A DNA stretch of 64,000 bases from Winogradskyella sediminis (GCF_003387355.1 NZ_QUNH01000001.1:630023-694022); one strand, 5' to 3'. Counted from the stretch's first letter, positions 37,312 to 46,757 are shown. A program made the numbers and translations. Notes: generated by a model not told the origin, from the sequence alone.

Positions 37312-38172
37312 TTAATAATTAACATTCTTTAATACGTAAATATGCGAAGAATACTCATTAGTACGCTTTGCTTTACGATTAGATAGCCATCCTACCCAAA
37401 AAGCCTTCATTGGATTCATAATACCAGATTTATATTTTTCTGAAAGTAGACATACATAATAGGCATCAAATTTCATTGGCAACAGTTTCATCAATTCCAT
37501 CTGTTCTTTACTAAATAATTTTGAAATCGAATTTTTAGAGAAATGCCAAAGGTGTCTTGGCACATCATATGCTGCCCAAAAGTTTTTATAATACTCCGCA
37601 TCGTAACTTTTATAATTAGGAACAGCAATGACCAAAGTACCATTTGGTTTTAAAAGTGATTTTAACAATGCCGTATGCATTTCTAAATTTGGCAAATGTT
37701 CTAAAACATGCCAAAGGGTGATAACATCAAAACTGTTCGATTTTAATTTTGACAATTCTTCGGTTTCAAAAACAGCATTATTAGTTTTAGAATTTGCAAT
37801 TTGTCTAGCACTTTCGTTGGGTTCTATTCCGGTAATTTTCCAATTATCTTTTAAAGCTGTTTCTAAAAAATCTCCTGTTCCACATCCAATATCTAAAAGT
37901 GTTTTGGATTCTGACTGAAATGAATTAATAAGCTTAAGTTTTCGCCTTAATGAAATTTCTCTCACTTTGTGGTATACAAATTCTAATAGATTTCGCTTCG
38001 TGTCGGTGTGCGAAATATAGTCTTCACTTTTATAATATTCAGACAATTTTTCGCCTTGAGGTTGAGGAAATGTTTCTAACATATCGAGTTCTTCATTATA
38101 TAATAATTGAAACTCTTCTTTTGAAACGGAGTGATCTTTTAGGGTTAAGTATGTTTGTTTTTTGTTTGCCAC
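37312..38172 (-). CDS. Class I SAM-dependent methyltransferase
   Basis: 286 residues. Motif I is TLLDIGCGTGDFLETA (near residue 91), then ITGIEPNESAR, and FDVITLWHVLEHLPNLEMH is the methyltransferase-11 style central motif, with LVIAVPNY after it. VPRHLWHFSKNSISKLF is often seen in Ubi/Coq-like and LPS-associated methyltransferases with an upstream zinc-ribbon, but here no zinc-binding Cys set is present. The substrate is unknown. It is transcribed on the - strand, downstream of the mnmG gene and the parS-like region. Confidence 0.85.
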   Translation of the reverse strand: MANKKQTYLTLKDHSVSKEEFQLLYNEELDMLETFPQPQGEKLSEYYKSEDYISHTDTKRNLLEFVYHKVREISLRRKLKLINSFQSESKTLLDIGCGTGDFLETALKDNWKITGIEPNESARQIANSKTNNAVFETEELSKLKSNSFDVITLWHVLEHLPNLEMHTALLKSLLKPNGTLVIAVPNYKSYDAEYYKNFWAAYDVPRHLWHFSKNSISKLFSKEQMELMKLLPMKFDAYYVCLLSEKYKSGIMNPMKAFWVGWLSNRKAKRTNEYSSHIYVLKNVNY

Positions 38173-38256
38173 AAATTAGAAGGTAATTATGATTTATCAA
38201 ATAGTAATTTTGAACTTGAAATAAATTTATTCTTATATTATTAATCGTTTTTCTAT

Positions 38257-38403
38257 CACCCCTAAAGTCCCCCTCAAGGGGACAATTTATATTTTAAAAA
38301 TTTTATTAATTGATAATAAAAGGTGTATTTAAAACAAATTTTTACAATCAGAAGCACTAAATATTATTAGAACCATTGTCCCCTTGAGGGGACTTTAGGG
38401 GTG
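38257..38403. repeat. Near-perfect 29/30-bp inverted repeat pair with internal dyads
   Basis: The left arm (38257-38286) contains CCCCTAAAGTCCCCCTCA and the right arm (38375-38403) is its reverse complement, differing only by one C in a run. Each arm also folds on itself (GTCCCC against GGGGAC). The GC content is far above the surroundings. It resembles short dispersed palindromic elements of flavobacterial intergenic regions, or a miniature element; no transposase is present. Confidence 0.75.
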
Positions 38404-38426
38404 TTTATTTGCACCAATAAAACAAT

Positions 38427-38442
38427 TGTTTCACGTGGAACA
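38427..38442. promoter_or_regulatory. parS-like ParB binding site 1
   Basis: TGTTTCACGTGGAACA. It fits the bacterial chromosomal parS pattern TGTTNCACGTGAAACA with one change and is palindromic except at one position. It lies 61 bases beyond the mnmG stop. Confidence 0.75.
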
Positions 38443-38503
38443 TTAAAATAATGATTCATGAGATTAGCTTCGCTGAATCTTGGATATCCTTTTTCGCAGG
38501 AAT

Positions 38504-40375
38504 TTAACGACCCAAATAAACCAATAAAACAGAAATATCATTAGGATTAACTCCACTAATTCTTGAAGCCTGAGAAATAGTTACTGGTTGAATTTTTGTT
38601 AATTTTTGTCTAGCCTCTATACTCATAGATTTCAATTTTGAATAATCAAAATCAGTCGGAATTTTTAAATTCTCTAAACGATTAAGCTTATCAGCATTAT
38701 TTTTTTCCTTCTCGATATAACCTGCATACTTCACTTGAATTTCCGTTTGCTCTATCACTTCAGTATCCAAATTTTGCTCATCAATATATTGCGATACAGC
38801 TTCAAACTTTCGCACATCATCAATAGTAATATTAGGGCGCGCATATAACTTAAACATTTTATCTTGTTGTTTAACAGTAGCAGATTTCTTTGCTTCTAAA
38901 ACCGGATTAGCCTCTTCTGGAGTTACACTAGTGTTTCTAAAAAACTCAACAAAAGCTTCAGATTTAGATTGCTTTTCTTCCATACGCTTTAAACGTTTTT
39001 CGGAAGCCAATCCTAGTTCATAACCTTTTGGAGTTAATCTAAAATCTGCATTATCCTGTCTTAAAAGCGTTCTGTACTCAGCACGCGATGTAAACATCCT
39101 ATAAGGTTCTTCTGTTCCTTTTGTAATTAAATCATCAATTAAAACACCTATATAAGCCTCATCGCGTTGTAAGGTAAACACCTCCTTTTCTTGTACTTTT
39201 AAGCTTGCATTAATACCAGCCATTAAACCTTGAGAAGCCGCTTCTTCGTACCCCGTTGTTCCGTTTATCTGTCCTGCAAAATATAAGCCATCGACCAATT
39301 TAGTTTCTAAGGTATGTTTCAATTGAGTCGGAGGAAAGTAATCATATTCAATAGCGTAACCAGGTCTGAAGAATTTCACGTTTTCAAAACCCACTACAGA
39401 ACGCAATGCTTTAAATTGAACATCTTCTGGCAAGGATGTAGAAAACCCATTTATATAATATTCGCAGGTATTCCAACCTTCAGGCTCAACAAATAATTGA
39501 TGCCTATCTTTATCTGCAAAACGATTAATCTTATCTTCAATTGAAGGACAATAACGTGGTCCTACACTTTTAATTCTACCATTAAACATAGGAGAACGAT
39601 CAAAGCCTTCACGCAGTAAATCATGAACCAATTCACTCGTGTAAGACATATGACAAGAGCGTTGTTCCGTTAGAGGTTTGGTAATATCTAAATAGGAGAA
39701 TTTTTGTGGATCTGCATCACCTGGTTGCTCTATCATTTTAGAAAAATCTAAAGAACGACCATCCACTCGTGGTGGTGTTCCTGTTTTCATTCTACCAGAT
39801 TCAAAGCCTAAATTAACCAGCTGTTCTGTAATTCCGGTTGCCGCTCTTTCACCTGCTCTACCTCCACCGAAGTTTTTATCTCCGATATGAATTAATCCAT
39901 TTAAAAATGTTCCGTTGGTTAATACAACCGACTTACCTTTTACCTCGATACCAAGTGAGGTTTTAACACCAACAACTTTGTGATTTTCTACTAAAAGACC
40001 AGAAACCATTTCTTGGTAAAAATCTAGATTTTCTGTTTTTTCTAACAGCATTCTCCAATCCTCAGCAAAACGCATGCGGTCCGATTGTACTCTAGGACTC
40101 CACATTGCAGGACCTTTAGATTTATTCAACATCTTAAATTGAATAGCAGACGTATCAGATACAATACCACTATAACCACCTAAAGCATCAATTTCTCTTA
40201 CAATTTGCCCCTTAGCAATTCCTCCCATTGCAGGATTACAAGACATCTGTGCAATATTTTGAAGATTCATTGTAATCAACAAGGTTTTACTACCCATGTT
40301 TGCAGCCGCAGCAGCAGCTTCACTACCAGCATGACCAGCACCAACAACTATAACGTCATAAACTTCGTTAAACAT
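38504..40375 (-). CDS. mnmG: tRNA uridine-5-carboxymethylaminomethyl(34) synthesis enzyme MnmG (GidA)
   Basis: 623 residues, full length. With MnmE it modifies U34 in the wobble position of several tRNAs, using FAD, NADH, methylene-THF and glycine or ammonium. Motifs are VIVVGAGHAGSEAAAAAANM (FAD loop), MSCNPAMGGIAKGQIVREID, GGRAGERAATGITEQL, MKTGTPPRVDGRSLDF, GLYFAGQINGTTGYEEAASQ and the C-terminal RISGVNPNDISVLLVYL. A parS-like site flanks the gene on each side. The gene was originally named gidA for its place near the replication origin in many bacteria. Confidence 0.97.
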   Translation of the reverse strand: MFNEVYDVIVVGAGHAGSEAAAAAANMGSKTLLITMNLQNIAQMSCNPAMGGIAKGQIVREIDALGGYSGIVSDTSAIQFKMLNKSKGPAMWSPRVQSDRMRFAEDWRMLLEKTENLDFYQEMVSGLLVENHKVVGVKTSLGIEVKGKSVVLTNGTFLNGLIHIGDKNFGGGRAGERAATGITEQLVNLGFESGRMKTGTPPRVDGRSLDFSKMIEQPGDADPQKFSYLDITKPLTEQRSCHMSYTSELVHDLLREGFDRSPMFNGRIKSVGPRYCPSIEDKINRFADKDRHQLFVEPEGWNTCEYYINGFSTSLPEDVQFKALRSVVGFENVKFFRPGYAIEYDYFPPTQLKHTLETKLVDGLYFAGQINGTTGYEEAASQGLMAGINASLKVQEKEVFTLQRDEAYIGVLIDDLITKGTEEPYRMFTSRAEYRTLLRQDNADFRLTPKGYELGLASEKRLKRMEEKQSKSEAFVEFFRNTSVTPEEANPVLEAKKSATVKQQDKMFKLYARPNITIDDVRKFEAVSQYIDEQNLDTEVIEQTEIQVKYAGYIEKEKNNADKLNRLENLKIPTDFDYSKLKSMSIEARQKLTKIQPVTISQASRISGVNPNDISVLLVYLGR

Positions 40376-40390
40376 ATCGTTATTAATTTT

Positions 40391-40406
40391 TGTTCCACGT
40401 GGAACA
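40391..40406. promoter_or_regulatory. parS-like ParB binding site 2
   Basis: TGTTCCACGTGGAACA, a perfect 16-bp palindrome, 16 bases upstream of the mnmG start codon. It is the more symmetric of the two parS-like sites. Confidence 0.78.
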
Positions 40407-40412
40407 ATTAAA

Positions 40413-40497
40413 TTCCTGATAAGACAGGAACCCTAATATTATATTTATTCTTCTTTGTTAGAAGAATACCTAATTCATTTTTGAATTTGCAAATATA
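40413..40497 (-). promoter_or_regulatory. mnmG leader: two hairpins and a -7 promoter element
   Basis: Minus strand TATATTTG (40497-40490) fits the -7 consensus. Downstream on the minus strand come a hairpin with arms 40460-40468 and 40446-40454 and a second with TTCCTG and CAGGAA (40413-40430), before parS-like site 2. The hairpins may end ybeY transcription or structure the mnmG leader. Confidence 0.4.
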
Positions 40498-40517
40498 CAA
40501 TGAAAAAGAAGTACTTA

Positions 40518-40925
40518 TTATCGCTTCGCTAGGTAGTGGTCTTCTTTAGAACGCATCACTTTTTCATCCGCATCAGTCTTATCTTTATAACCGCAATAAT
40601 GCAATACACCATGAATAATTACACGCGCTATTTCATCGTTAAAAGACACTTGAAAATCTGATGCATTTTCCTTCACTCGATCTACAGAAATATAAATATC
40701 GCCATGTAGTTCTTTTCCTACTGAGTAATCGAAACTAATGACATCCGTTAAGGTATCATGGTCTAAAAAATCTACATTTAATTTATGCAAATAATCATCC
40801 GAACAAAAGATATAATTAATCTCTCCTTCCCTACAGTTTTCTTCTGTGATGGTATTAGAAATCCATCTTTCTAACTGGTCCTTGTTTTCTAATATAAAAT
40901 CGGTTTCGTAGTTAAAACTAATCAT
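40518..40925 (-). CDS. ybeY: Endoribonuclease YbeY (rRNA maturation factor)
   Basis: 135 residues, the usual length. It is a zinc-dependent RNase for 16S rRNA 3'-end maturation and ribosome quality control. The central TLTDVISFDYSV and the zinc motif VIIHGVLHYCGYKDK fit the family HGxLHLxGYDH, with a Lys-Asp-Lys variant at the third ligand region; DHYL at the C-terminus is also usual. Its start overlaps the end of the DUF4175 gene by 8 bases. Confidence 0.92.
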   Translation of the reverse strand: MISFNYETDFILENKDQLERWISNTITEENCREGEINYIFCSDDYLHKLNVDFLDHDTLTDVISFDYSVGKELHGDIYISVDRVKENASDFQVSFNDEIARVIIHGVLHYCGYKDKTDADEKVMRSKEDHYLAKR

Positions 40926-43900
40926 TGCTGCTTTTAAAATACTCTTGAATTTTCTTCTTAAAATGATTTTGCAAAGGTAGTGCTTGTCTGTTTAAAATTT
41001 CAGTCGTGTTGAAATATTGTTTTGCCGTAGGGATTTGACTTGGACTTGTAGTATTAAATTCTTCCTTATTCGTTTCAGACTTCCGTTTAGAATCCTGCCC
41101 TTGCATAAAGGTTGCATTTTCTAATTTTAAAAGATTATGCTGTAAATCCATCATCTTTTGTAAAGTTTTATTTGTGAATCCACTATTAAGCAAATCAGAT
41201 TCAATATCCTCCATTTGTCGAATTAACTGTCCTGCAGACTGAATCTTTCCATCTTTAGCTAAACGATCTTCTAAAGCCTGACGTAATTTAACTTGTTGTT
41301 GATAGATTTTATAAAGTTCAGCATTCTGTTCTTCACTTCCTCCTTCACCATAACCTAAATTCTCATCACCTTCACCATCTTTTCCTTCAGCACCATTTTT
41401 TCCACCCTTTCCATTATTTCCATTATCCCATTGCTCTCCATTTCCTTCACCTTTGCCAGATTGGCTACCTTCGTTACCTTGCTTTCCCGATTCACCATTT
41501 TTACCAGACTCACCCTTTTGCCCTGAATCACCAGATTGACCTTTGTCACCAGGTTTTTCACCTTTACCTTGCTCTCCTTCTCTTCCTTTTTCACCAGGTT
41601 TTTCCCCCTCACCTTCTTTTCCATTATCTCCATCTTTTCCTTCATCATTTTTTTTAACCCCTTCTTCCATTTGTTTATTTAATTCTTCTTGACTCATAAT
41701 AATATCAGGCAGTTGTTCACCACCTTGACCCGCACCAGGAGAAGGATTCATTTCCATTTCCATATTATCTAAAACATCACTTAGGAAACTCGCTAATTCA
41801 TTAGTTGCAGTCACCGCATATTGTTGTGCACCCACTCCTTGATATAATCTATTTTCTGTTAAATTATCTAATGCTTTATCGATATTAAAATAAACTTCTG
41901 TAATTTGAGAATTTACATGTTCTGAAATTTTAGGTTGCCTTAAAGACAGCGCAAATAAGCTATCGTCAATGTGTTCAAAATGGGTTCTGAGATTACTCTG
42001 AGCTATAATGTACTTACCGTATTTATTGTTATTAGTACCAATATTATCGAAAGTTTCCATAAGCTCCTCTTGATCGAAAGAATATAACAATAAGTTCTCT
42101 AAAATCTGTCTTAAGGCATCAACATCCTCAGCCATTTGTTCACCTCCTCCTCCGCCTCCATTTGCGGCTTTTTTCATCATATCGCTCATTTGCTGCATTT
42201 TCTTTGCAGCATTCTTTTGCTTTTCTTTAGCCTTTTTACCTTGTGATTGAGCTTCTTGAGGTTGCGATATTAATTCGCTACCTTCCTTCTTTTCCAAAGC
42301 TTCTTTGGCTTCTTTTTGGTCAAATTTAATCTCGTCTTCTAAAAACGCATCTCTAGGAATATCCATTGGTTTTTGAAGTTGTCTATCTTCACGCTTTAAA
42401 TCTTCTAAATCTTTTTGAAGTTTATCAAACTCCTCATTCAATTTCTCTTGAGCTTCTTTTGTGTTTTCTTTATCCTTTTCAGATAATTTTTCTTGCTTTT
42501 CAGATAGTTTTTCTAACGCAATAGAAACCTTTTCAGCTTTCTTCATCACATAAAAACGCTTGGTTAATTCCAATAGCTGTTTCATGCTGCGCTGTTTATT
42601 TTTATTTTGCTTAGCTAGTTCCTCAAGTTTTTGAGTGAACTCTTCTTTATTAATTTTGTCCTGTAATTTTTCCAGTTCCTCTAATAGCTTTTCATCTTTT
42701 TTAAGTTGCGCTTCATTTTCTTTTAAACGCTCTTTTAAGTCTTCTTTAAATTGGTCTTCTTTTTCTTCCTCTTTTTGAAACTCCTCTAAATTATCTTGTA
42801 ATTTTTTGTTGAAATTTTTCATCAACTGTTCCTGATTTTTCTGACGTTTTAAAAATTCTTCAAATTTCTTTTTATCATTAAAATTCAGACTTTCTTTTTC
42901 TTTTTGTGTTTTAGATAATTCTTCGAGCTTTTTATCTTGTTCTTTAAGCTTATCGAAGGTTTTACTAATATCTTTTATGGTTTCATTTTGCTCATTAAGT
43001 TGCTTCTGCTCTTCTTCATCTTTAGTTAATTTTCTATAGCTAAAGGTTGAGCTTTTGGAACGTTTATAATTATGAAGTGCATCGTTATCGAATACTTCAA
43101 AATAGAGTTGGTAACTGACTCCTTCCTCTAAATTATACTGATTAGGAAACGCACTGACAAATTCAGAAAAATTAGAAGTTGAAATTGGAATTGGTTCCAC
43201 CATCTTTCTAGAGTCGTCTTCTGTTGGATAATACACTAATTGTAGTTTGCTTAAACCGTAATCATCAGTCGCTTGTCCATAAAAATAAAGCGATTGCTGA
43301 TCTATAGAATCCTTTTGTACCTTGATGGATAATTCAGGATATTCATCTTTAATAACATTAATATTGTATGCAAGATTTTCATAATCCTTCAGGTCATTAT
43401 TACTGGTAGTAATGCTGTAATTAAAATTTTTAAACAATCGTTTTGAAGCTTCAAAACTACCCTTCTCACCAGATTTAAAATTTAAAGTATCTTCTGCATA
43501 AATCTGAACATTGGTTGTAGATTTCGTGGTTGCTCTCCAAGTTACGTTGGTACCTTCAGGAATCACCGCTGAACCCGTACTTTTTATTACCTCATCTTGT
43601 TTTTTAGTATGTACAGGATAATCTAAAACCATTTCAAAATTCACCAAATTAGGTGTGTTTAATACAGCTAGTTTATATGGTTTGGAGCTAATACCATTTG
43701 CAGATAAAGTAAATTCTATAGCCTCTTTTGGAAGGCTGAACGTATACTGAAATTCTCCTGGTGCCACTTGTTGTAAAAAATAAGATTGTCCATTGAATTT
43801 AATTTGAGCATTTTCAGGAATCACATTTCCGGCAGTAGAAACCTGTAATTTAAAATCCTTATTTTCAACAGCTTGCAAAGATTCATTTAATACAAAAAAT

Positions 43901-44487
43901 TGAAAAGGTGCGGGTGGTTCGTAAGCAGTTTTATAATTTACTACCCGCTCATAACTATCACTAAACCAGTTTATTTTTCCGGAAATAAAAGATAATAAAA
44001 GTATGGCCACAGGAATTGCAGCATACTTTAAGTATTTGGTATTAGATTTAAAGTTAATTGCAGATTTAAAAGGAATGGGTTGTAACTCTTGTGACTTCTG
44101 CTCTATACTTGCTAATAGCAAATCGGATTGTTGTGGATTTTGATTAAGTTGAAGTACATTTAATAATTTATCATTGACTTCAGGAAAATGATTTCCGATG
44201 AGTTTAGAAGCTGTTTCAAAATTTATGCCTTGTCTTAAATTAAATAAATGGGCTAAGGGAATGACAATAAATTTTACAAACAAGGCTAATTCTACAACAA
44301 TGAATGTCCAAAATAAAATAGTTCTAGCCGTTGGATTAAGCCAAAGCACATATTCTACAAAAAGGGTAATTATAAAATATAGCAAACCCATGGAGAAGAA
44401 TAAAATGGCTCCTTTAAGCAGTTCATTGGTATAGTACCTTTTTATAAACTGTTCTAGTTTTTGCTTTATGGTTTGGAAATTGCTCAT
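40918..44487 (-). CDS. DUF4175 family giant membrane protein with coiled coil and collagen-like tract
   Basis: 1189 residues. About three membrane helices (residues ~20-80 and ~145-165) are followed by a beta-rich, Ig-like periplasmic region (~185-480). A highly charged coiled coil comes next (~485-745, rich in E, K and Q), then a conserved helical part with QQYAVTATNELASFLSDVLD near 880-900, and a low-complexity Gly/Lys/Glu tract (~945-1045). The tract contains at least 16 successive Gly-X-Y triplets such as GDKGQSGDSGQKGESGKNGE. I recognise DUF4175; no function is established. It is co-transcribed with ybeY. Confidence 0.82.
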   Translation of the reverse strand: MSNFQTIKQKLEQFIKRYYTNELLKGAILFFSMGLLYFIITLFVEYVLWLNPTARTILFWTFIVVELALFVKFIVIPLAHLFNLRQGINFETASKLIGNHFPEVNDKLLNVLQLNQNPQQSDLLLASIEQKSQELQPIPFKSAINFKSNTKYLKYAAIPVAILLLSFISGKINWFSDSYERVVNYKTAYEPPAPFQFFVLNESLQAVENKDFKLQVSTAGNVIPENAQIKFNGQSYFLQQVAPGEFQYTFSLPKEAIEFTLSANGISSKPYKLAVLNTPNLVNFEMVLDYPVHTKKQDEVIKSTGSAVIPEGTNVTWRATTKSTTNVQIYAEDTLNFKSGEKGSFEASKRLFKNFNYSITTSNNDLKDYENLAYNINVIKDEYPELSIKVQKDSIDQQSLYFYGQATDDYGLSKLQLVYYPTEDDSRKMVEPIPISTSNFSEFVSAFPNQYNLEEGVSYQLYFEVFDNDALHNYKRSKSSTFSYRKLTKDEEEQKQLNEQNETIKDISKTFDKLKEQDKKLEELSKTQKEKESLNFNDKKKFEEFLKRQKNQEQLMKNFNKKLQDNLEEFQKEEEKEDQFKEDLKERLKENEAQLKKDEKLLEELEKLQDKINKEEFTQKLEELAKQNKNKQRSMKQLLELTKRFYVMKKAEKVSIALEKLSEKQEKLSEKDKENTKEAQEKLNEEFDKLQKDLEDLKREDRQLQKPMDIPRDAFLEDEIKFDQKEAKEALEKKEGSELISQPQEAQSQGKKAKEKQKNAAKKMQQMSDMMKKAANGGGGGGEQMAEDVDALRQILENLLLYSFDQEELMETFDNIGTNNNKYGKYIIAQSNLRTHFEHIDDSLFALSLRQPKISEHVNSQITEVYFNIDKALDNLTENRLYQGVGAQQYAVTATNELASFLSDVLDNMEMEMNPSPGAGQGGEQLPDIIMSQEELNKQMEEGVKKNDEGKDGDNGKEGEGEKPGEKGREGEQGKGEKPGDKGQSGDSGQKGESGKNGESGKQGNEGSQSGKGEGNGEQWDNGNNGKGGKNGAEGKDGEGDENLGYGEGGSEEQNAELYKIYQQQVKLRQALEDRLAKDGKIQSAGQLIRQMEDIESDLLNSGFTNKTLQKMMDLQHNLLKLENATFMQGQDSKRKSETNKEEFNTTSPSQIPTAKQYFNTTEILNRQALPLQNHFKKKIQEYFKSSND

Positions 44488-44779
44488 TCTGATTTTAGCT
44501 CTTAGGCTTTAGTGATTAGCGCTGGACTAATTACTCAACATTATTATTAACTGACTAAACTACGATTTTATTTTAAATGTAATTTCTGAAAAATTGGTAA
44601 GATTCTGTTAATATCTGCCGTATTTCATGTTAATTTCGGTTTAACAGACCATTTTGTAAGCAGCATTCCAATTTATAGAAAACTTAGCACTTCGTTCTTC
44701 CTTCTTAAAATCTATAATTTTATCTTTGCGCGAGATTCTGAAATAAATTCAGAAGAACAAACAATTTCTATTTTACGTT
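44488..44779. other. 292-base divergent intergenic region between DUF4175 and gltX
   Basis: It holds the promoter of gltX (TATCTTTG at 44721) and must hold the promoter of the DUF4175 gene. No ORF or RNA structure was seen. Confidence 0.5.
44721..44728 (+). promoter_or_regulatory. Candidate -7 promoter element for gltX
   Basis: TATCTTTG matches TAnnTTTG, 51 bases before the gltX ATG at 44780. Confidence 0.45.
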
Positions 44780-46288
44780 ATGTCTAAAAAAGTACGTGTG
44801 CGTTTTGCACCTAGTCCAACAGGACCTTTACATATTGGTGGTGTAAGAACTGCTTTATTCAACTATTTATTTGCCAAAAAACACCATGGTGATTTTGTAT
44901 TAAGAATTGAAGATACAGACCAAAACCGTTATGTAGAAGGCGCTGAGGATTATATTGTAAAATCATTAGAATGGTGCGGTATTTCTTTTGATGAAGGTCC
45001 AGGTAAGAATGAAACATTTGGTCCTTACAGACAAAGTGAACGTAAAGATTTATACAAACAATATGCCGATGAATTAATTGCTAATGGGAAGGCCTATTAT
45101 GCTTTTGATACCGCTGAACAATTAGATGCAGAACGAAAAGGCCATGAAGCTGAAGGCAAAACATTTATCTATAACTGGCACAACCGTGAAAAAGGGCGTT
45201 TAGTAAACTCATTAGTATTAACAGAAGCAGAAACAAAAGCGAAAATTGATGCTGGTGAACATTATGTGGTTCGTTTTAAATCTCCACAAGATGAAACCTT
45301 ACACTTAAAAGACATTATTCGCGGCGATATTAAAATTGATACCAATGTCTTAGATGATAAAATTTTATTTAAAAGTGATGGTATGCCCACCTATCATTTA
45401 GCCAATATTGTAGATGACCATTTAATGGAAATTACACACGTCATTCGTGGTGAAGAATGGTTACCATCTTTAGCACTACATCAATTATTATATGATGCTT
45501 TTGGTTGGGAAGCACCTGAATTTGCACATTTACCACTAATTTTAAAACCAACAGGTAAAGGAAAATTAAGCAAACGTGATGGTGATAAAATGGGATTCCC
45601 AGTATTTCCATTAGAATATACAGCACCAGACGGAACCGTTTCTAGAGGTTACAAAGAAGATGGTTATTTCCCAGAAGCTGTGGTTAATTTCTTAGCGTTT
45701 TTAGGATGGAATCCTGGTACAGAACAAGAAATTTTCAGTTTAGAGCAATTGGTTGCTGATTTTGATTTAGCGAGAGTAAATAAAGCAGGTGCACGCTTTG
45801 ATCCGGATAAAACCAAATGGTTTAATCATCATTATATGCAACAGCAATTAGATTTGGATTTAGCCGAACAATTTAAAGCTAAAAATATTTTACTAAAAGA
45901 TATTGATATTAACTACATCGCACTCGTTGTTGGTTTAATAAAAGAACGTGCTCATTTTGTAAGTGATTTTTGGGAACTGAGCCACTTTTTCTTTATAGCT
46001 CCAACATCTTATGATGAAAAAGCGTCTAAAAAAGCATTAAAAGAAGGTACAACCGACCTTATGACGAAGGTGATAGAACTTGTAAATAACACTGATGAAT
46101 TTACAGTTGAAAACCTTCAGACAAACATTAAAGGTTGGATAACGGATAACAACATTGGTTTTGGTAAAGTAATGATGCCTTTAAGACTTGCTTTAGTTGG
46201 TGCATTACAAGGTCCGGATGTGTTTGATATTATGTTTATGATAGGAAAAGCAGAAACCGTAAAACGTATTGAAAATTTAATAGCATAA
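44780..46288 (+). CDS. gltX: Glutamate--tRNA ligase
   Basis: 502 residues. It is a class I synthetase that charges tRNA-Glu. The HIGH motif is in APSPTGPLHIGGVRTALFNY and the KMSKS equivalent in KLSKRDGDKMG; RIEDTDQNRYVEGAEDYI and HVIRGEEWLPSLALHQLLYD are the other conserved parts, and the anticodon-binding C-terminus has IGFGKVMMPLRLALVGALQG. A glutamine--tRNA ligase (glnS) is also in the window, so gltX here need only charge tRNA-Glu. Confidence 0.97.
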   Translation: MSKKVRVRFAPSPTGPLHIGGVRTALFNYLFAKKHHGDFVLRIEDTDQNRYVEGAEDYIVKSLEWCGISFDEGPGKNETFGPYRQSERKDLYKQYADELIANGKAYYAFDTAEQLDAERKGHEAEGKTFIYNWHNREKGRLVNSLVLTEAETKAKIDAGEHYVVRFKSPQDETLHLKDIIRGDIKIDTNVLDDKILFKSDGMPTYHLANIVDDHLMEITHVIRGEEWLPSLALHQLLYDAFGWEAPEFAHLPLILKPTGKGKLSKRDGDKMGFPVFPLEYTAPDGTVSRGYKEDGYFPEAVVNFLAFLGWNPGTEQEIFSLEQLVADFDLARVNKAGARFDPDKTKWFNHHYMQQQLDLDLAEQFKAKNILLKDIDINYIALVVGLIKERAHFVSDFWELSHFFFIAPTSYDEKASKKALKEGTTDLMTKVIELVNNTDEFTVENLQTNIKGWITDNNIGFGKVMMPLRLALVGALQGPDVFDIMFMIGKAETVKRIENLIA

Positions 46289-46304
46289 ATTCTATTATAT
46301 AAGA

Positions 46305-46757
46305 TTATCTAAAACTTCTAAGTATTTCTATTAAGCCTTTAGGATACACATCGGTACGATTTACGGTGACTAAGCCAATAGAATTGCTAATGTGAACAAT
46401 ACGAAATGACGCTTGGTGAGGTTGAAGTATAAATACCGTTCGCATTTTATCAATTTCTGGAAAATCTTTAAAAAAAGGTAAATCCCAAAATGTAATAACA
46501 GCGATAATTAATAACCCATTTTCAGTTTCTCGTTTTTCAAAATCGACAATGCTGATATCAAATGGATAGTTTATTTGTTTATAATCTACATGAAGGGCTT
46601 TTATCCAGCCTTCTTTATTGTAGATATTTTGACTTATACCATCTAAACCTATAAAATTATCATCAAATAGTGGAATGACTTCAAGGTTTCTACTTGAATA
46701 CAAGTCAAAATAATTTTTTATGAAAGCCCTGCTTTTATGCGTATTATTTTCTTTCAT
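46305..46757 (-). CDS. NTF2-like (nuclear transport factor 2 family) protein
   Basis: About 150 residues from ATG 46757 (MKENNTHK); a GTG at 46784 would add nine residues. The helical start AFIKNYFDLYSSRNLEVIP with FDDNFIGLDG and a following run of four beta strands ending FRIVHISNSIGLV resemble the NTF2/SnoaL fold. No catalytic residues are evident. NTF2-like domains bind small ligands or act as sensors or enzymes. It is convergent with gltX. Confidence 0.6.
   Translation of the reverse strand: MKENNTHKSRAFIKNYFDLYSSRNLEVIPLFDDNFIGLDGISQNIYNKEGWIKALHVDYKQINYPFDISIVDFEKRETENGLLIIAVITFWDLPFFKDFPEIDKMRTVFILQPHQASFRIVHISNSIGLVTVNRTDVYPKGLIEILRSFR

Larger units (their letters stand above)
38173..38503. 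other. 331-base gap with inverted repeat and parS-like site
   Basis: Between the methyltransferase start and the mnmG stop. It holds a GC-rich inverted repeat pair (38257-38286 and 38375-38403) with an AT-rich 88-base spacer, a parS-like site (38427-38442), and an imperfect small hairpin (38461-38480) that may end mnmG transcription. No ORF is evident. Confidence 0.7.

Noticed and set aside
41355-41648. A 97-residue Lys/Glu-rich ORF on the same strand as the DUF4175 gene in another frame
   Set aside because: It is a shadow of the Gly-X-Y coding tract; the low-complexity codons leave several frames open.
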